Source: an uncultured Actinomycetes bacterium (GTDB lineage: Bacteria; Actinomycetota; Actinomycetes; Nanopelagicales; Nanopelagicaceae). Taken from it: DNA of 7,159 nt. The notes under the pieces were generated by a model. That model did no database searches, was not told where the DNA came from, and saw only the letters and a list, made by a program, of their open reading frames with translations. This document shows positions 1 to 6,330 of this stretch, in pieces. Location: positions 1 to 7,159 of the forward strand of contig CAITID010000191.1 in NCBI GenBank assembly GCA_903892335.1. Direction: 5' to 3'. How positions within the stretch are numbered: the stretch's first letter is position 1; each line of letters opens with the position of its first letter. The translations under genes and the position numbers were made by a program.

Positions 1-40
1 ATTTGGTGGAAAGTATGCAAGAAATAATTAAACAAGAAAA

Positions 41-382
41 CTACCTACCGAAATCATCCTCAACACGTTCGATGTCATCTTCACCAAAGTAGGTGCCAGT
101 TTGAACCTCAACAAAAACCAATTGCGTTGATCCAGTATTTGCAATTCGGTGGAGTTGCTTCATTTTGATATCAACTACTGAACCGGCACTTACGGCTGTA
201 GTAATGCCATCAATTGTTACTTCACCAGAGCCTTCTGCGATATACCAATGCTCAGCTCTTTTCTGATGGCGTTGATAGGAGATCCTTTTACCTGGATTAA
301 CATAAATCGTCTTAACTTTAAAATTATCACTTTCTTTTAAGACTTCATATCGACCCCACGGGCGATCGGATTTTTCTAGCAT
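41..382 (-). CDS. Stand-alone cupin, type II phosphomannose isomerase C-terminal domain
   Basis: This 113-residue protein is a single cupin barrel resembling the C-terminal isomerase domain of bifunctional mannose-1-phosphate guanylyltransferase/mannose-6-phosphate isomerase (type II PMI). Visible signatures are the N-terminal RPWGRYEVL (7-15), the first cupin motif PGKRISYQRHQKRAEHW (30-46) and the second motif ending LHRIANTG (77-84). By family analogy Q37, H39, E44 and H78 would bind the metal. The family often reads QxHHHRxEHW; here the second and third histidines are Q40 and K41. The nucleotidyltransferase half is absent, so this is a free-standing domain. It probably interconverts mannose-6-phosphate and fructose-6-phosphate in the cytoplasm, or acts on a related sugar; activity cannot be proven from sequence. 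It diverges from a class I ManA gene 29 bp away. The ATG start is supported by a -10-like TAAAAT exactly 6 nt upstream. Confidence 0.85.
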   Translation of the reverse strand: MLEKSDRPWGRYEVLKESDNFKVKTIYVNPGKRISYQRHQKRAEHWYIAEGSGEVTIDGITTAVSAGSVVDIKMKQLHRIANTGSTQLVFVEVQTGTYFGEDDIERVEDDFGR

Positions 383-388
383 GTTCGG

Positions 389-394
389 ATTTTA
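389..394 (-). promoter_or_regulatory. Predicted -10 element of leaderless cupin gene
   Basis: On the minus strand TAAAAT lies exactly 6 nt upstream of the cupin gene's ATG. A TAnnnT hexamer at this distance places transcription initiation at or next to the start codon, as in actinobacterial leaderless mRNAs. No Shine-Dalgarno sequence is present and no convincing -35 is visible. Confidence 0.55.
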
Positions 395-399
395 ACCTT

Positions 400-405
400 T
401 AAACT
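400..405 (+). promoter_or_regulatory. Predicted -10 element of leaderless manA
   Basis: TAAACT is followed by a 6-nt spacer and then the manA ATG at 412, which fits a leaderless transcript. It sits only 5 bp from the oppositely oriented -10 of the cupin gene, so the two promoters are back to back. No -35 is recognisable. Confidence 0.55.
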
Positions 406-411
406 AGCAAG

Positions 412-1428
412 ATGAATAATCACAGCCCACTTGTCGCCAAACTACCTTCTAACCAATTCGATCACTTCTATCGAGGCGGAAATCGAATCGGAAAATTGCG
501 AAAAGGTCCGGGTGGACCAATGCGCCCAGAAGAGTGGATTGCATCTACGACTACACGTTTTGGGCAGTCAGTAAATGGCTTATCACTACTGGCAGACGGA
601 AAGCTGCTTCGGGATGAAATCGAAGCCAATCCGATTACTTGGCTGGGTGAGAAACATTTTAAAAAATATGGAAGCTCAATTGAAATCTTGGTTAAGTTGC
701 TAGATCCAGATCAACGGCTGCCGGTTCACTATCACCCAGATAAAAAATTTGCGGCTGATAAATTGCATTTAGATCATGGCAAAACGGAGGCTTGGATAAT
801 TTTGGACGCACCAGATGGTGCAAAAGTTGGAGTTGGTTTTAATCGTAAAATGAGTAAGGCAGAGGTGGCTAAGTTAGTCAACGACCATAATTCGCAAGGT
901 TTGTTGGATTCACTAAATTTTCTAAAGGTAAAGGCAGGCGATGTAGTTTTTGTGCCAGCAGGTGTGGCGCATGCGATTGAAGCAGGAATCTTTGTACTAG
1001 AACTTCAAGAACCAACAGATTTATCTATCTTGCTTGAATGGGATGGTTTTGCTGTAGACGGGGATAAAGATGGGCATCTAGATCTCGGCTATGAAATTGC
1101 GTTGGATGCATTGAGGTTGGATCCGCTGAGTGATGCCGAGAATACGGAGATAATTACTCGTTTTGATAAGAGTGATAACAATTCAAAAAGAATTTTTAAT
1201 TCGATTGCAGATGATTTTTTCAGAGCAGATTACTTAGCTGGAGATCAAACTCAGATAGAGGCAGGCTTTGGAATTTTATTGGTATTAGAGGGAAGTGGCA
1301 GTTTAGAATTTGAAAACGGAGAAACTTTTTCGGTTGAAAGTGGTGACGCGGTTGTCATTGCACATCAGGCAGGAAGTTTTACTTTAAGAGGTTGCAAGGC
1401 AATAATTTCAAGACCGCCACTTGCTTAA
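412..1428 (+). CDS. manA: Class I mannose-6-phosphate isomerase
   Basis: The protein (338 aa) is a type I phosphomannose isomerase, a zinc enzyme interconverting fructose-6-phosphate and mannose-6-phosphate, the entry point to GDP-mannose. Recognisable features are EEWIAST (about 41-47), corresponding to the family's GExW segment; LVKLLDPDQRLPVHYHPD (about 94-111), with zinc ligands H106 and H108; KTEAWIILDAP (124-134), with ligand E126; and FVPAGVAHAI (about 180-189), with ligand H187. The C-terminal third carries a second cupin-like fold, including VLEGSGSLEF and VESGDAVVIA. The length matches the short bacterial form (about 315-340 aa) rather than the roughly 390-aa enterobacterial form. 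The start is set by a -10-like hexamer 6 nt upstream. It is divergent from the type II cupin and convergent with tRNA-Cys, whose CCA end lies 10 nt past the stop codon. A related sugar-phosphate substrate is possible but less likely. Confidence 0.88.
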   Translation: MNNHSPLVAKLPSNQFDHFYRGGNRIGKLRKGPGGPMRPEEWIASTTTRFGQSVNGLSLLADGKLLRDEIEANPITWLGEKHFKKYGSSIEILVKLLDPDQRLPVHYHPDKKFAADKLHLDHGKTEAWIILDAPDGAKVGVGFNRKMSKAEVAKLVNDHNSQGLLDSLNFLKVKAGDVVFVPAGVAHAIEAGIFVLELQEPTDLSILLEWDGFAVDGDKDGHLDLGYEIALDALRLDPLSDAENTEIITRFDKSDNNSKRIFNSIADDFFRADYLAGDQTQIEAGFGILLVLEGSGSLEFENGETFSVESGDAVVIAHQAGSFTLRGCKAIISRPPLA

Positions 1429-1438
1429 GAATTAACTC

Positions 1439-1512
1439 TGGAGGTCGGAACGGGATTTGAACCCGTGTAGCGGGATTTGCAGTCCCGAGCCTCGCCTCTC
1501 GGCCATCCGACC
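1439..1512 (-). tRNA. tRNA-Cys (GCA), CCA encoded
   Basis: The minus strand folds into a complete cloverleaf. The acceptor GGTCGGA pairs with TCCGACC; the D arm is GCC/GGC; the anticodon stem CGGGA/TCCCG encloses loop CTGCAAA with anticodon GCA (plus positions 1478-1480); and the T arm ACGGG/CCCGT holds TTCAAAT. The discriminator is U, as expected for tRNA-Cys, and CCA is genomically encoded (1439-1441). The mature body without CCA is 1442-1512. It lies 32 nt downstream of tRNA-Gly and is probably co-transcribed with it. No intrinsic terminator is evident after it, and its 3' end nearly meets the convergent manA stop. Confidence 0.97.
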
Positions 1513-1544
1513 TAGCTATTTGCATTTACCTTAAGAGAAAAATA

Positions 1545-1620
1545 TGGAGCGGACGACCGGGTTCGAACCGGCGACCTGAACCTTGGCAAGGTTCCGCGCT
1601 ACCAACTGCGCTACGTCCGC
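1545..1620 (-). tRNA. tRNA-Gly (GCC), CCA encoded
   Basis: The minus strand gives a standard cloverleaf. The acceptor GCGGACG pairs with CGTCCGC; the anticodon loop TTGCCAA has GCC (plus positions 1585-1587); the T loop is TTCGAAC inside CCGG-type stems. The discriminator is U, followed by encoded CCA (1545-1547). The body without CCA is 1548-1620. It is the promoter-proximal member of a Gly-Cys pair. In many Actinobacteria this pair is followed by tRNA-Val, which is absent here. Confidence 0.97.
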
Positions 1621-1639
1621 ATACTGCGAGGTGAAATCT

Positions 1640-1645
1640 ATCGTA
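1640..1645 (-). promoter_or_regulatory. Possible -10 of the tRNA-Gly-Cys unit
   Basis: Read on the minus strand, TACGAT lies 19 nt upstream of the tRNA-Gly 5' end and matches TAnnnT, giving a leader of about a dozen nucleotides. An overlapping alternative, TAGATT (1635-1640), is equally possible. No well-spaced -35 is obvious. The assignment rests mainly on the need for a promoter between the tRNA and the divergent pabB. Confidence 0.35.
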
Positions 1646-1688
1646 TCCCAAACCAGTTGGCACATCCGCAATTGTGGATACAAGCAGG

Positions 1689-1694
1689 TACCGT
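1689..1694 (+). promoter_or_regulatory. Predicted -10 element of leaderless pabB
   Basis: TACCGT is followed by exactly 6 nt and then ATG at 1701. This repeats the spacing seen before manA and thrS, and it favours 1701 over the in-frame GTG at 1674 as the pabB start. It is partly circular evidence, because the hexamer was used to choose the start. No -35 is clear. Confidence 0.45.
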
Positions 1695-1700
1695 TCAAAC

Positions 1701-2681
1701 ATGGAGTTATCGAATTCAATTTTTTGGATGGATGGGCAATTGGCCACCGATTGCGTTGAAATTTCCAATGATCCAAAATCATTGGATCAGCCAGGATTTT
1801 GGGCAGTAGTTCAGAATTTTGAGTCCGAATTTCTTGCTGCCAGATTTGCATCAGTAACAAGGGCGCAACTTCCTACTGCCACCTGGGAAAAATTGGACAC
1901 TAAATGGTCTAGTTCGCAAACAAAGAATGAGTATGAAACAAATGTAGATCGCATAAAAGAGTTAATTGCTCAAGGTGAGGTTTATCAGGTTAACCTATGT
2001 CGAATTTTGACAGCGAATTGCAATCAATCACTGTTGGGCTTGGCAAATCTGATACTGCAGGAGAATCCATCTCCATATGCCTGTTACTTGAAAATACCAG
2101 GACTGGAGATTGCTTCTGCTTCTCCGGAATTATTCTTAAGTCGAGCGGGCACGCATATTAAATCCTCACCAATTAAGGGAACATCTGAAACAGATTATTT
2201 CGGTGAAAAAGACACAGCTGAAAATATAATGATCGTTGATTTGATGAGAAATGATTTTAGTCAGATTAGTAAGGCAGGTACCGTAGATGTCCCAAGGTTA
2301 TTAGCAACTGAAAAACATCCTGGTTTGTATCACTTAGTCTCTGATGTAGTTGGGCAGATAAAAGATGATGTGATCTGGCCACAAATTCTTAAAGTGTTAA
2401 CGCCTGCTGGCTCGATCAGTGGGGCGCCAAAAAGTTCAGCGCTCAAAAGTATTCAAGAGATAGAAAATGAAAAGCGCGGCCCATACTGTGGCGTAATTGG
2501 ATGGAGCCAAGAGAAAAGCTCCAATCTTTCAGTCGGCATTCGCATCTTTTGGAGTTATGATGATCGACAAATACATTTTGGTACTGGCGCAGGTATTACC
2601 TGGCAAAGTCAGGCAACGGCAGAGTGGGAAGAGACGGAGCTAAAAGCACGGCGATTGATAAGTATCGCTGGTGGAAATTAA
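1701..2681 (+). CDS. pabB: Aminodeoxychorismate synthase component I
   Basis: A chorismate-binding enzyme that aminates chorismate to 4-amino-4-deoxychorismate for p-aminobenzoate and folate synthesis, using ammonia from a PabA-type amidotransferase. The 326-residue protein shows QGEVYQVNLC (91-100), SPELFLSR (141-148), PIKGT (157-161), DLMRND (180-185), GSISGAPK (237-244) and GTGAGI (294-299), with acidic residues near E310-E313. The lysine in PIKGT (K159) marks PabB; anthranilate synthase TrpE typically has alanine there. Compared with the roughly 450-residue E. coli protein, much of the N-terminal region is missing, so it is a compact form. No pabA lies in the window; a TrpG-like subunit encoded elsewhere may serve. 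Met 1701 is preferred to GTG 1674 because of the upstream -10 and because extra N-terminal residues add no recognisable homology. pabC follows 2 nt after the stop codon. Confidence 0.9.
   Translation: MELSNSIFWMDGQLATDCVEISNDPKSLDQPGFWAVVQNFESEFLAARFASVTRAQLPTATWEKLDTKWSSSQTKNEYETNVDRIKELIAQGEVYQVNLCRILTANCNQSLLGLANLILQENPSPYACYLKIPGLEIASASPELFLSRAGTHIKSSPIKGTSETDYFGEKDTAENIMIVDLMRNDFSQISKAGTVDVPRLLATEKHPGLYHLVSDVVGQIKDDVIWPQILKVLTPAGSISGAPKSSALKSIQEIENEKRGPYCGVIGWSQEKSSNLSVGIRIFWSYDDRQIHFGTGAGITWQSQATAEWEETELKARRLISIAGGN
2670..2675 (+). promoter_or_regulatory. Possible ribosome binding site of pabC
   Basis: GGTGGA lies 8 nt before ATG 2684 and is one mismatch from a GGAGG-type Shine-Dalgarno core. 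It sits inside the last codons of pabB. Together with where homology begins, it supports 2684 rather than the upstream in-frame ATG at 2624, which lies deep within pabB. Confidence 0.4.
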
Positions 2682-2683
2682 AG

Positions 2684-3454
2684 ATGAAAAGTTATTTTAA
2701 AGGCGTAGTTTCAGATTCGGATAACATCTTGCCGATTGATAGCTCTTTACTTCGTGGTGATGGTGTGTTTGAAACCATTCTAAGTATTGATCAGGTGGCA
2801 ATCGCTTGGGATCGACACTTTGCTAGATTAGAAAAAGCTGCAGAAAAGATTTTGATAACAACCCCACCAAAAATAGACATCGAACTTGCAATTGAAATGA
2901 TTTTAAAGGATGAGATTGGTCGAAATAGGCTAAGGGTGGTTTGCCTAGGAGATGGTGGATGGTTCCTAACCTTGCAACCAGTTGCTGAGATTTCAGAAAA
3001 TGCAACATTGACCAAATTCCCTTACACAAAAAATAGTCAATCTTTAACTGCTGGAATTAAATCCATCTCTTACACCGATTCCATCACAGCATTGCGGTAT
3101 GCCGAAAATTTGGGTTTTGATGATGCGATTTTTATTAATGAACGAGATGAGGTTGTAGAAACCGGCCTTGCCAATTTGATCCTACTGACAGAGCAAGGAT
3201 GGATAACGCCACATACATCAACAGGTTGCCTTCCCGGCATTATGCGTGAGCTTTTGATCAGTTGGTTCGGAGTTAAAGAAGCAGTAATTACATACGAAGA
3301 GTTGTTAAAGGCGCAATGTGTCTACACCAGTTCATCTATTAGGTTGATGCAGCGGATTGAGAGAATTGATCAAAAATTATTTCCGCGCCACGAAAAGGGG
3401 GACGCTTTGCTTGAATCCCTAGATTTGAAATTAATGGGTAATCTAAATCCATGA
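2684..3454 (+). CDS. pabC: Aminodeoxychorismate lyase, class IV PLP enzyme
   Basis: A fold-type IV pyridoxal-phosphate enzyme of 256 residues, placed as PabC, which splits 4-amino-4-deoxychorismate into p-aminobenzoate and pyruvate. Sequence signs are RGDGVFETI (24-32), typical of class IV aminotransferase-like enzymes; GIKSISY (124-130), with K126 as the predicted Schiff-base lysine; VETGLANLI (158-166), with conserved E159 and N164; CLPGIMREL (182-190); and YTSSSIRLMQ (214-223), a likely phosphate-binding segment. Sequence alone does not firmly separate lyase from branched-chain or D-amino-acid aminotransferase activity; the assignment leans on its position directly after pabB. Its length fits PabC (about 250-290) better than IlvE (300 or more). 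Its stop codon overlaps the next gene's start as ATGA, implying translational coupling. Confidence 0.85.
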   Translation: MKSYFKGVVSDSDNILPIDSSLLRGDGVFETILSIDQVAIAWDRHFARLEKAAEKILITTPPKIDIELAIEMILKDEIGRNRLRVVCLGDGGWFLTLQPVAEISENATLTKFPYTKNSQSLTAGIKSISYTDSITALRYAENLGFDDAIFINERDEVVETGLANLILLTEQGWITPHTSTGCLPGIMRELLISWFGVKEAVITYEELLKAQCVYTSSSIRLMQRIERIDQKLFPRHEKGDALLESLDLKLMGNLNP

Positions 3455-3744
3455 AAGCACTAGTCAAACGAGTTTTAATTGGTGTTATTGGTGGAGCAGT
3501 CACAGTGATTGGTTTGGTCTTTTTGATTACGCCTGGGCCCGGTTGGCTAATCATTTTCGCCGGATTAGGAATTTTGGCTACAGAGTTCGCTTGGGCTTCA
3601 ATGGTCTTAGAGCGAGCCAAGGAGAGTGCAAGTAAAGCAGCTAGCAAAACTGGCTTGAAGAAAGAACACCGTGAATTGTTAGTAGCAACTTTCTTTGCTT
3701 TTTCATTAGTAATACTCGCAATTTGGTACATATACATTCGTTAA
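3451..3744 (+). CDS. PGPGW-motif (TIGR02611-like) small membrane protein
   Basis: A 97-residue integral membrane protein of unknown function. The motif PGPGW occurs intact at 28-32, between two hydrophobic segments (about 8-27 and 33-50). A third likely transmembrane helix is at about 76-95. The middle stretch (about 54-74) is charged, rich in Lys, Glu, Ser and Ala, and probably amphipathic. PGPGW proteins of this size are familiar from Actinobacteria and remain uncharacterised as far as I know. It is the last gene of the pabB-pabC unit, overlapping the pabC stop by the ATGA arrangement, with no Shine-Dalgarno of its own. That makes it dependent on upstream translation; whether it is linked functionally to folate synthesis is unknown. 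The next gene begins 48 nt later with its own promoter. Confidence 0.85.
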   Translation: MKALVKRVLIGVIGGAVTVIGLVFLITPGPGWLIIFAGLGILATEFAWASMVLERAKESASKAASKTGLKKEHRELLVATFFAFSLVILAIWYIYIR

Positions 3745-3780
3745 AGCGGGTAAATAACAGCTAGCGCTGGTGGGTTTTGA

Positions 3781-3786
3781 TAACCT
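3781..3786 (+). promoter_or_regulatory. Predicted -10 element of leaderless thrS
   Basis: TAACCT stands exactly 6 nt before ATG 3793. The thrS start is independently fixed by the TGS-domain homology beginning within the first residues, so this is among the cleanest examples of the leaderless spacing in the window. A leaderless transcript leaves no room for a T-box or other 5' leader control, so any regulation would act elsewhere. Confidence 0.55.
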
Positions 3787-3792
3787 AGCCTC

Positions 3793-5787
3793 ATGCCTGG
3801 GTTAATCAAAGTAATTGTAAATGGCTCAGCGCAATCAGTTGAGAGTGATCAAAAGCCAACCCAGTTATTTGCCGAAGATTCGGATGTCATCGTCTGTCGC
3901 ATCAATGGTGAACTAAAAGATCTTTGGAGTGATCTGCATGAGGGTGATGTAGTTGAATCTGTAAGCATTAACTCACCTGATGGTTTAAATGTATTGCGAC
4001 ATTCCACAGCACATGTTCTGGCTCAAGCCGTTCAGGAAGTTTTCCCAGAGACTAAATTAGGAATCGGACCACCAATTCGCGATGGTTTTTATTACGATTT
4101 TGATCCCAAGACACCGTTCACACCAACTGATCTTGAAAAGCTAGAAACAGCCATGCGAAAGATTGTTAAATCTGGCCAGAGATTTAAACGCAGAGTGATT
4201 ACAGAGCAACAAGCACTTCTGGAATTAAAAAATGAGCCATATAAGTGTGAATTAATCGGTTTGAAATCCGGCAATTTAGAAGATGATGCCGCTGTTGAAA
4301 TTGGTAAAGGTGAGTTAACTATTTATGACAATTTAGGAAGAGATGGCAATGCGGTATGGAGTGATTTATGTCGTGGCCCCCATTTACCATCAACCAAACA
4401 CATTCCAGCATTTAAATTAATGCGAGCAGCTGGTGCGTACTGGCGAGGATCTGAAAAGAATCCAATGTTGCAGAGAATTTACGGTACTGCTTGGCCAAGT
4501 TCGAAAGAGTTGGAGGATTATTTATTCTTACTGGCTGAAGCTGAAAAACGCGATCATCGAAAATTAGGCGCTGAGCTAGATCTATTTTCATTTCCGGAAG
4601 AGATTGGTTCTGGTCTAGCTGTTTTTCATCCCAAAGGCGGAATCATCCGAAGAGCGATGGAGGATTACTCCCGCTTGCGCCATGAAGAAGAGGATTATCA
4701 ATTTGTTTACTCTCCACATTTAACTAAAGCTGCACTCTTTGAAACTTCTGGACATTTGCAGTGGTATGCAGACGGTATGTATCCACCGATGGTTATGGAT
4801 GAAGAGCATCATGCGGATGGAACCATTAAAAAAGCTGGCCAAAAATACTATATGAAACCGATGAATTGCCCATTTCATAATCTAATTTATAAATCATCAG
4901 CTAAATCTTATCGAGATCTACCACTTAGATTATTTGAATTCGGAACTGTTTATCGTTATGAAAAATCAGGAGTTGTTCATGGAATTACTCGCGCTCGAGG
5001 TTTCACTCAAGATGATGCGCACATCTACTGCACAAAAGATCAGATGGCAGCAGAGTTAGATTCACTTTTAACGTTTGTACTTAACTTACTTCGCGATTAT
5101 GGACTATCTGATTTCTACCTTGAACTTTCAACTCGAAATCCAGAAAAATCAGTAGGTGAAGAAGGTGATTGGGAATCTGCCACTGAAGCATTACGAGCTG
5201 CAGCGCTGGCGCAAAATTTAGAGTTAGTACTAGATCCAGGCGGTGCAGCTTTCTATGGTCCTAAGATTTCAGTTCAAGCTAGAGATGCAATTGGTCGCAC
5301 CTGGCAAATGTCTACAATTCAAGTGGATTTTCAATTACCGCAAAGATTTAATTTAGAGTATGCCGCAGCTGATGGAACAAAGCAGCAACCTGTGATGATT
5401 CACCGTGCGCTATTTGGTTCAATCGAAAGATTCTTTGGCGTTCTCACAGAGCACTATGCGGGAGCATTCCCAGCATGGCTGGCGCCAGTTCAAGTGCGCG
5501 GAATTCCAGTTGCAGAAACTTTCCAACCTTATTTAGCGCAAGTAATAAAAGAGTTTAAAAAGTCGGGTATTCGCGCAGAAATTGATTCTTCAGATGAGCG
5601 TATGCAGAAAAAAATTAGAAATGCGCAATTAGAGAAGATTCCATACATGATGATTATTGGTGAAGAAGATCAAACTGCAGGAACCGTATCCTTTAGATAC
5701 CGAAACGGTGAACAGAAGAATGGTCTGCAGATTTCAGCAGCCATCGCTGAGGTGCTTGATGCAATCAAAAATAGAACTCAGATTTAA
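3793..5787 (+). CDS. thrS: Threonine--tRNA ligase
   Basis: Full-length class II threonyl-tRNA synthetase (664 aa), a cytoplasmic enzyme charging tRNA-Thr and editing mischarged Ser-tRNA-Thr. Domains in order: TGS (about 1-65); editing domain, with HSTAH (H70, H74) and CRGPH (C193, H197) forming its HxxxH and CxxxH signatures; the catalytic core (about 270-550); and the C-terminal anticodon-binding domain (about 560-655). The core zinc ligands align with E. coli C334, H385 and H511 at C359 (MNCPFH), H410 (DDAH) and H537 (IHRALFGS), with matching spacing. Motif 2 includes RARGFTQDDAH; motif 3 includes RALFGSIERF. A short insertion before MKPMNC (about 336-352) is, in my recollection, usual in actinobacterial enzymes. 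All key residues are present. The stop codon is followed without any gap by the HIT gene's ATG. Confidence 0.98.
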   Translation: MPGLIKVIVNGSAQSVESDQKPTQLFAEDSDVIVCRINGELKDLWSDLHEGDVVESVSINSPDGLNVLRHSTAHVLAQAVQEVFPETKLGIGPPIRDGFYYDFDPKTPFTPTDLEKLETAMRKIVKSGQRFKRRVITEQQALLELKNEPYKCELIGLKSGNLEDDAAVEIGKGELTIYDNLGRDGNAVWSDLCRGPHLPSTKHIPAFKLMRAAGAYWRGSEKNPMLQRIYGTAWPSSKELEDYLFLLAEAEKRDHRKLGAELDLFSFPEEIGSGLAVFHPKGGIIRRAMEDYSRLRHEEEDYQFVYSPHLTKAALFETSGHLQWYADGMYPPMVMDEEHHADGTIKKAGQKYYMKPMNCPFHNLIYKSSAKSYRDLPLRLFEFGTVYRYEKSGVVHGITRARGFTQDDAHIYCTKDQMAAELDSLLTFVLNLLRDYGLSDFYLELSTRNPEKSVGEEGDWESATEALRAAALAQNLELVLDPGGAAFYGPKISVQARDAIGRTWQMSTIQVDFQLPQRFNLEYAAADGTKQQPVMIHRALFGSIERFFGVLTEHYAGAFPAWLAPVQVRGIPVAETFQPYLAQVIKEFKKSGIRAEIDSSDERMQKKIRNAQLEKIPYMMIIGEEDQTAGTVSFRYRNGEQKNGLQISAAIAEVLDAIKNRTQI

Positions 5788-6330
5788 ATGAGTGAATCTG
5801 CCATGGCCGGTGGCGCAGGAATGCCAGATGCTTGGGCGAGATTATGGGCACCACACCGTATGAGTTATTTGGATGGTGAAAACCGACCATTACCTGGAAA
5901 TAATGTTGAATGCCCATTTTGTAAAATATTAAAGTTAAGTGATGAAGAAGCGTTGATCGTATTTCGTGGAAAAGATTCTTATGTGGTTATGAATTTATAT
6001 CCATACAACGCTGGGCACTTATTGGTTTGTACTAATCGTCATGTTGCCGATCTAACGGAATTAACTAAATCAGAGCTATCTGAAATCTCCGAACTCACCG
6101 CCCATGCGATGAAAGTTGTGCGAAAAGTTTCAAATGCGATGGGATTTAATATCGGCATCAATCAAGGCGCAGTATCTGGTGCTGGAATTGCTGGTCATCT
6201 ACACCAGCATTTAGTGCCTAGATGGTCAGGGGATGCAAACTTTATGCCGATTATTGGTAAAACTAAGGTGATTCCGCAATTGTTAAGTGAATCTAGAGCC
6301 CAACTAGCTGCGGCGTGGAATCAAATCTAA
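5788..6330 (+). CDS. HIT-family Ap4A phosphorylase-like protein
   Basis: A histidine-triad hydrolase/transferase of 180 residues, similar in sequence and position to mycobacterial Rv2613c, a diadenosine tetraphosphate phosphorylase. The triad HLHQHLV has H137, H139 and H141, with H139 the predicted nucleophile. ECPFCKI (41-47) carries a C42/C45 pair common in HIT proteins. NLYPYNAGHLLV (69-80) and GFNIGIN (119-125) line the nucleotide site, and PRWSGDANFMPIIG (144-157) closely resembles the mycobacterial segment after the triad. It probably degrades Ap4A or related dinucleotides made as synthetase by-products, which suits linkage to thrS. The ATG follows the thrS stop directly with no ribosome binding site or -10, so translation is presumably coupled. 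Met12 (5821) is a possible alternative start. The last 27 bp overlap a convergent gene. Confidence 0.92.
   Translation: MSESAMAGGAGMPDAWARLWAPHRMSYLDGENRPLPGNNVECPFCKILKLSDEEALIVFRGKDSYVVMNLYPYNAGHLLVCTNRHVADLTELTKSELSEISELTAHAMKVVRKVSNAMGFNIGINQGAVSGAGIAGHLHQHLVPRWSGDANFMPIIGKTKVIPQLLSESRAQLAAAWNQI

Noticed and set aside
1..40. Possible C-terminal tail of a plus-strand gene ending at TAA 25-27 or 29-31
   Set aside because: Only eight or nine codons are visible in either frame and none is diagnostic, so gene and frame cannot be decided; nothing else is seen in these bases.
1674..1700. GTG start extending PabB by nine residues
   Set aside because: The added residues carry no recognisable homology, no ribosome site or suitably spaced -10 precedes the GTG, and the segment contains the hexamer TACCGT correctly placed for ATG 1701.
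1526..1860. Minus-strand open frames running across tRNA-Gly and the pabB start
   Set aside because: They read through a perfect tRNA and oppose a well-supported gene; they are shadow frames.
2624..2683. Longer PabC start inside pabB
   Set aside because: It would overlap pabB by 58 bp and add residues without family similarity; ATG 2684 has a nearby GGTGGA and matches where class IV homologs begin.
2791..3029. Minus-strand open frames inside pabC
   Set aside because: They lie fully within a conserved enzyme gene, show no family motifs and have no start signals.
3339..3737. Minus-strand 132-codon frame opposite pabC and the PGPGW gene
   Set aside because: Its hydrophobic stretches are the antisense of a transmembrane gene; the plus-strand gene has the diagnostic PGPGW motif.
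3758..3778. Hairpin CAGC-tagc-GCTG followed by GGGTTTT as a terminator after the PGPGW gene
   Set aside because: The stem is only 4 bp and the T-run is short and separated from the stem; too weak to call, though the position between two transcription units is suggestive.
3745..3792. T-box or other leader regulating thrS
   Set aside because: The gap is only 48 bp and the -10 lies 6 nt from the start codon, leaving no leader RNA; no T-box sequence is seen.
4092..4274. Minus-strand frame inside thrS
   Set aside because: It is entirely within the thrS editing domain and has no independent support.
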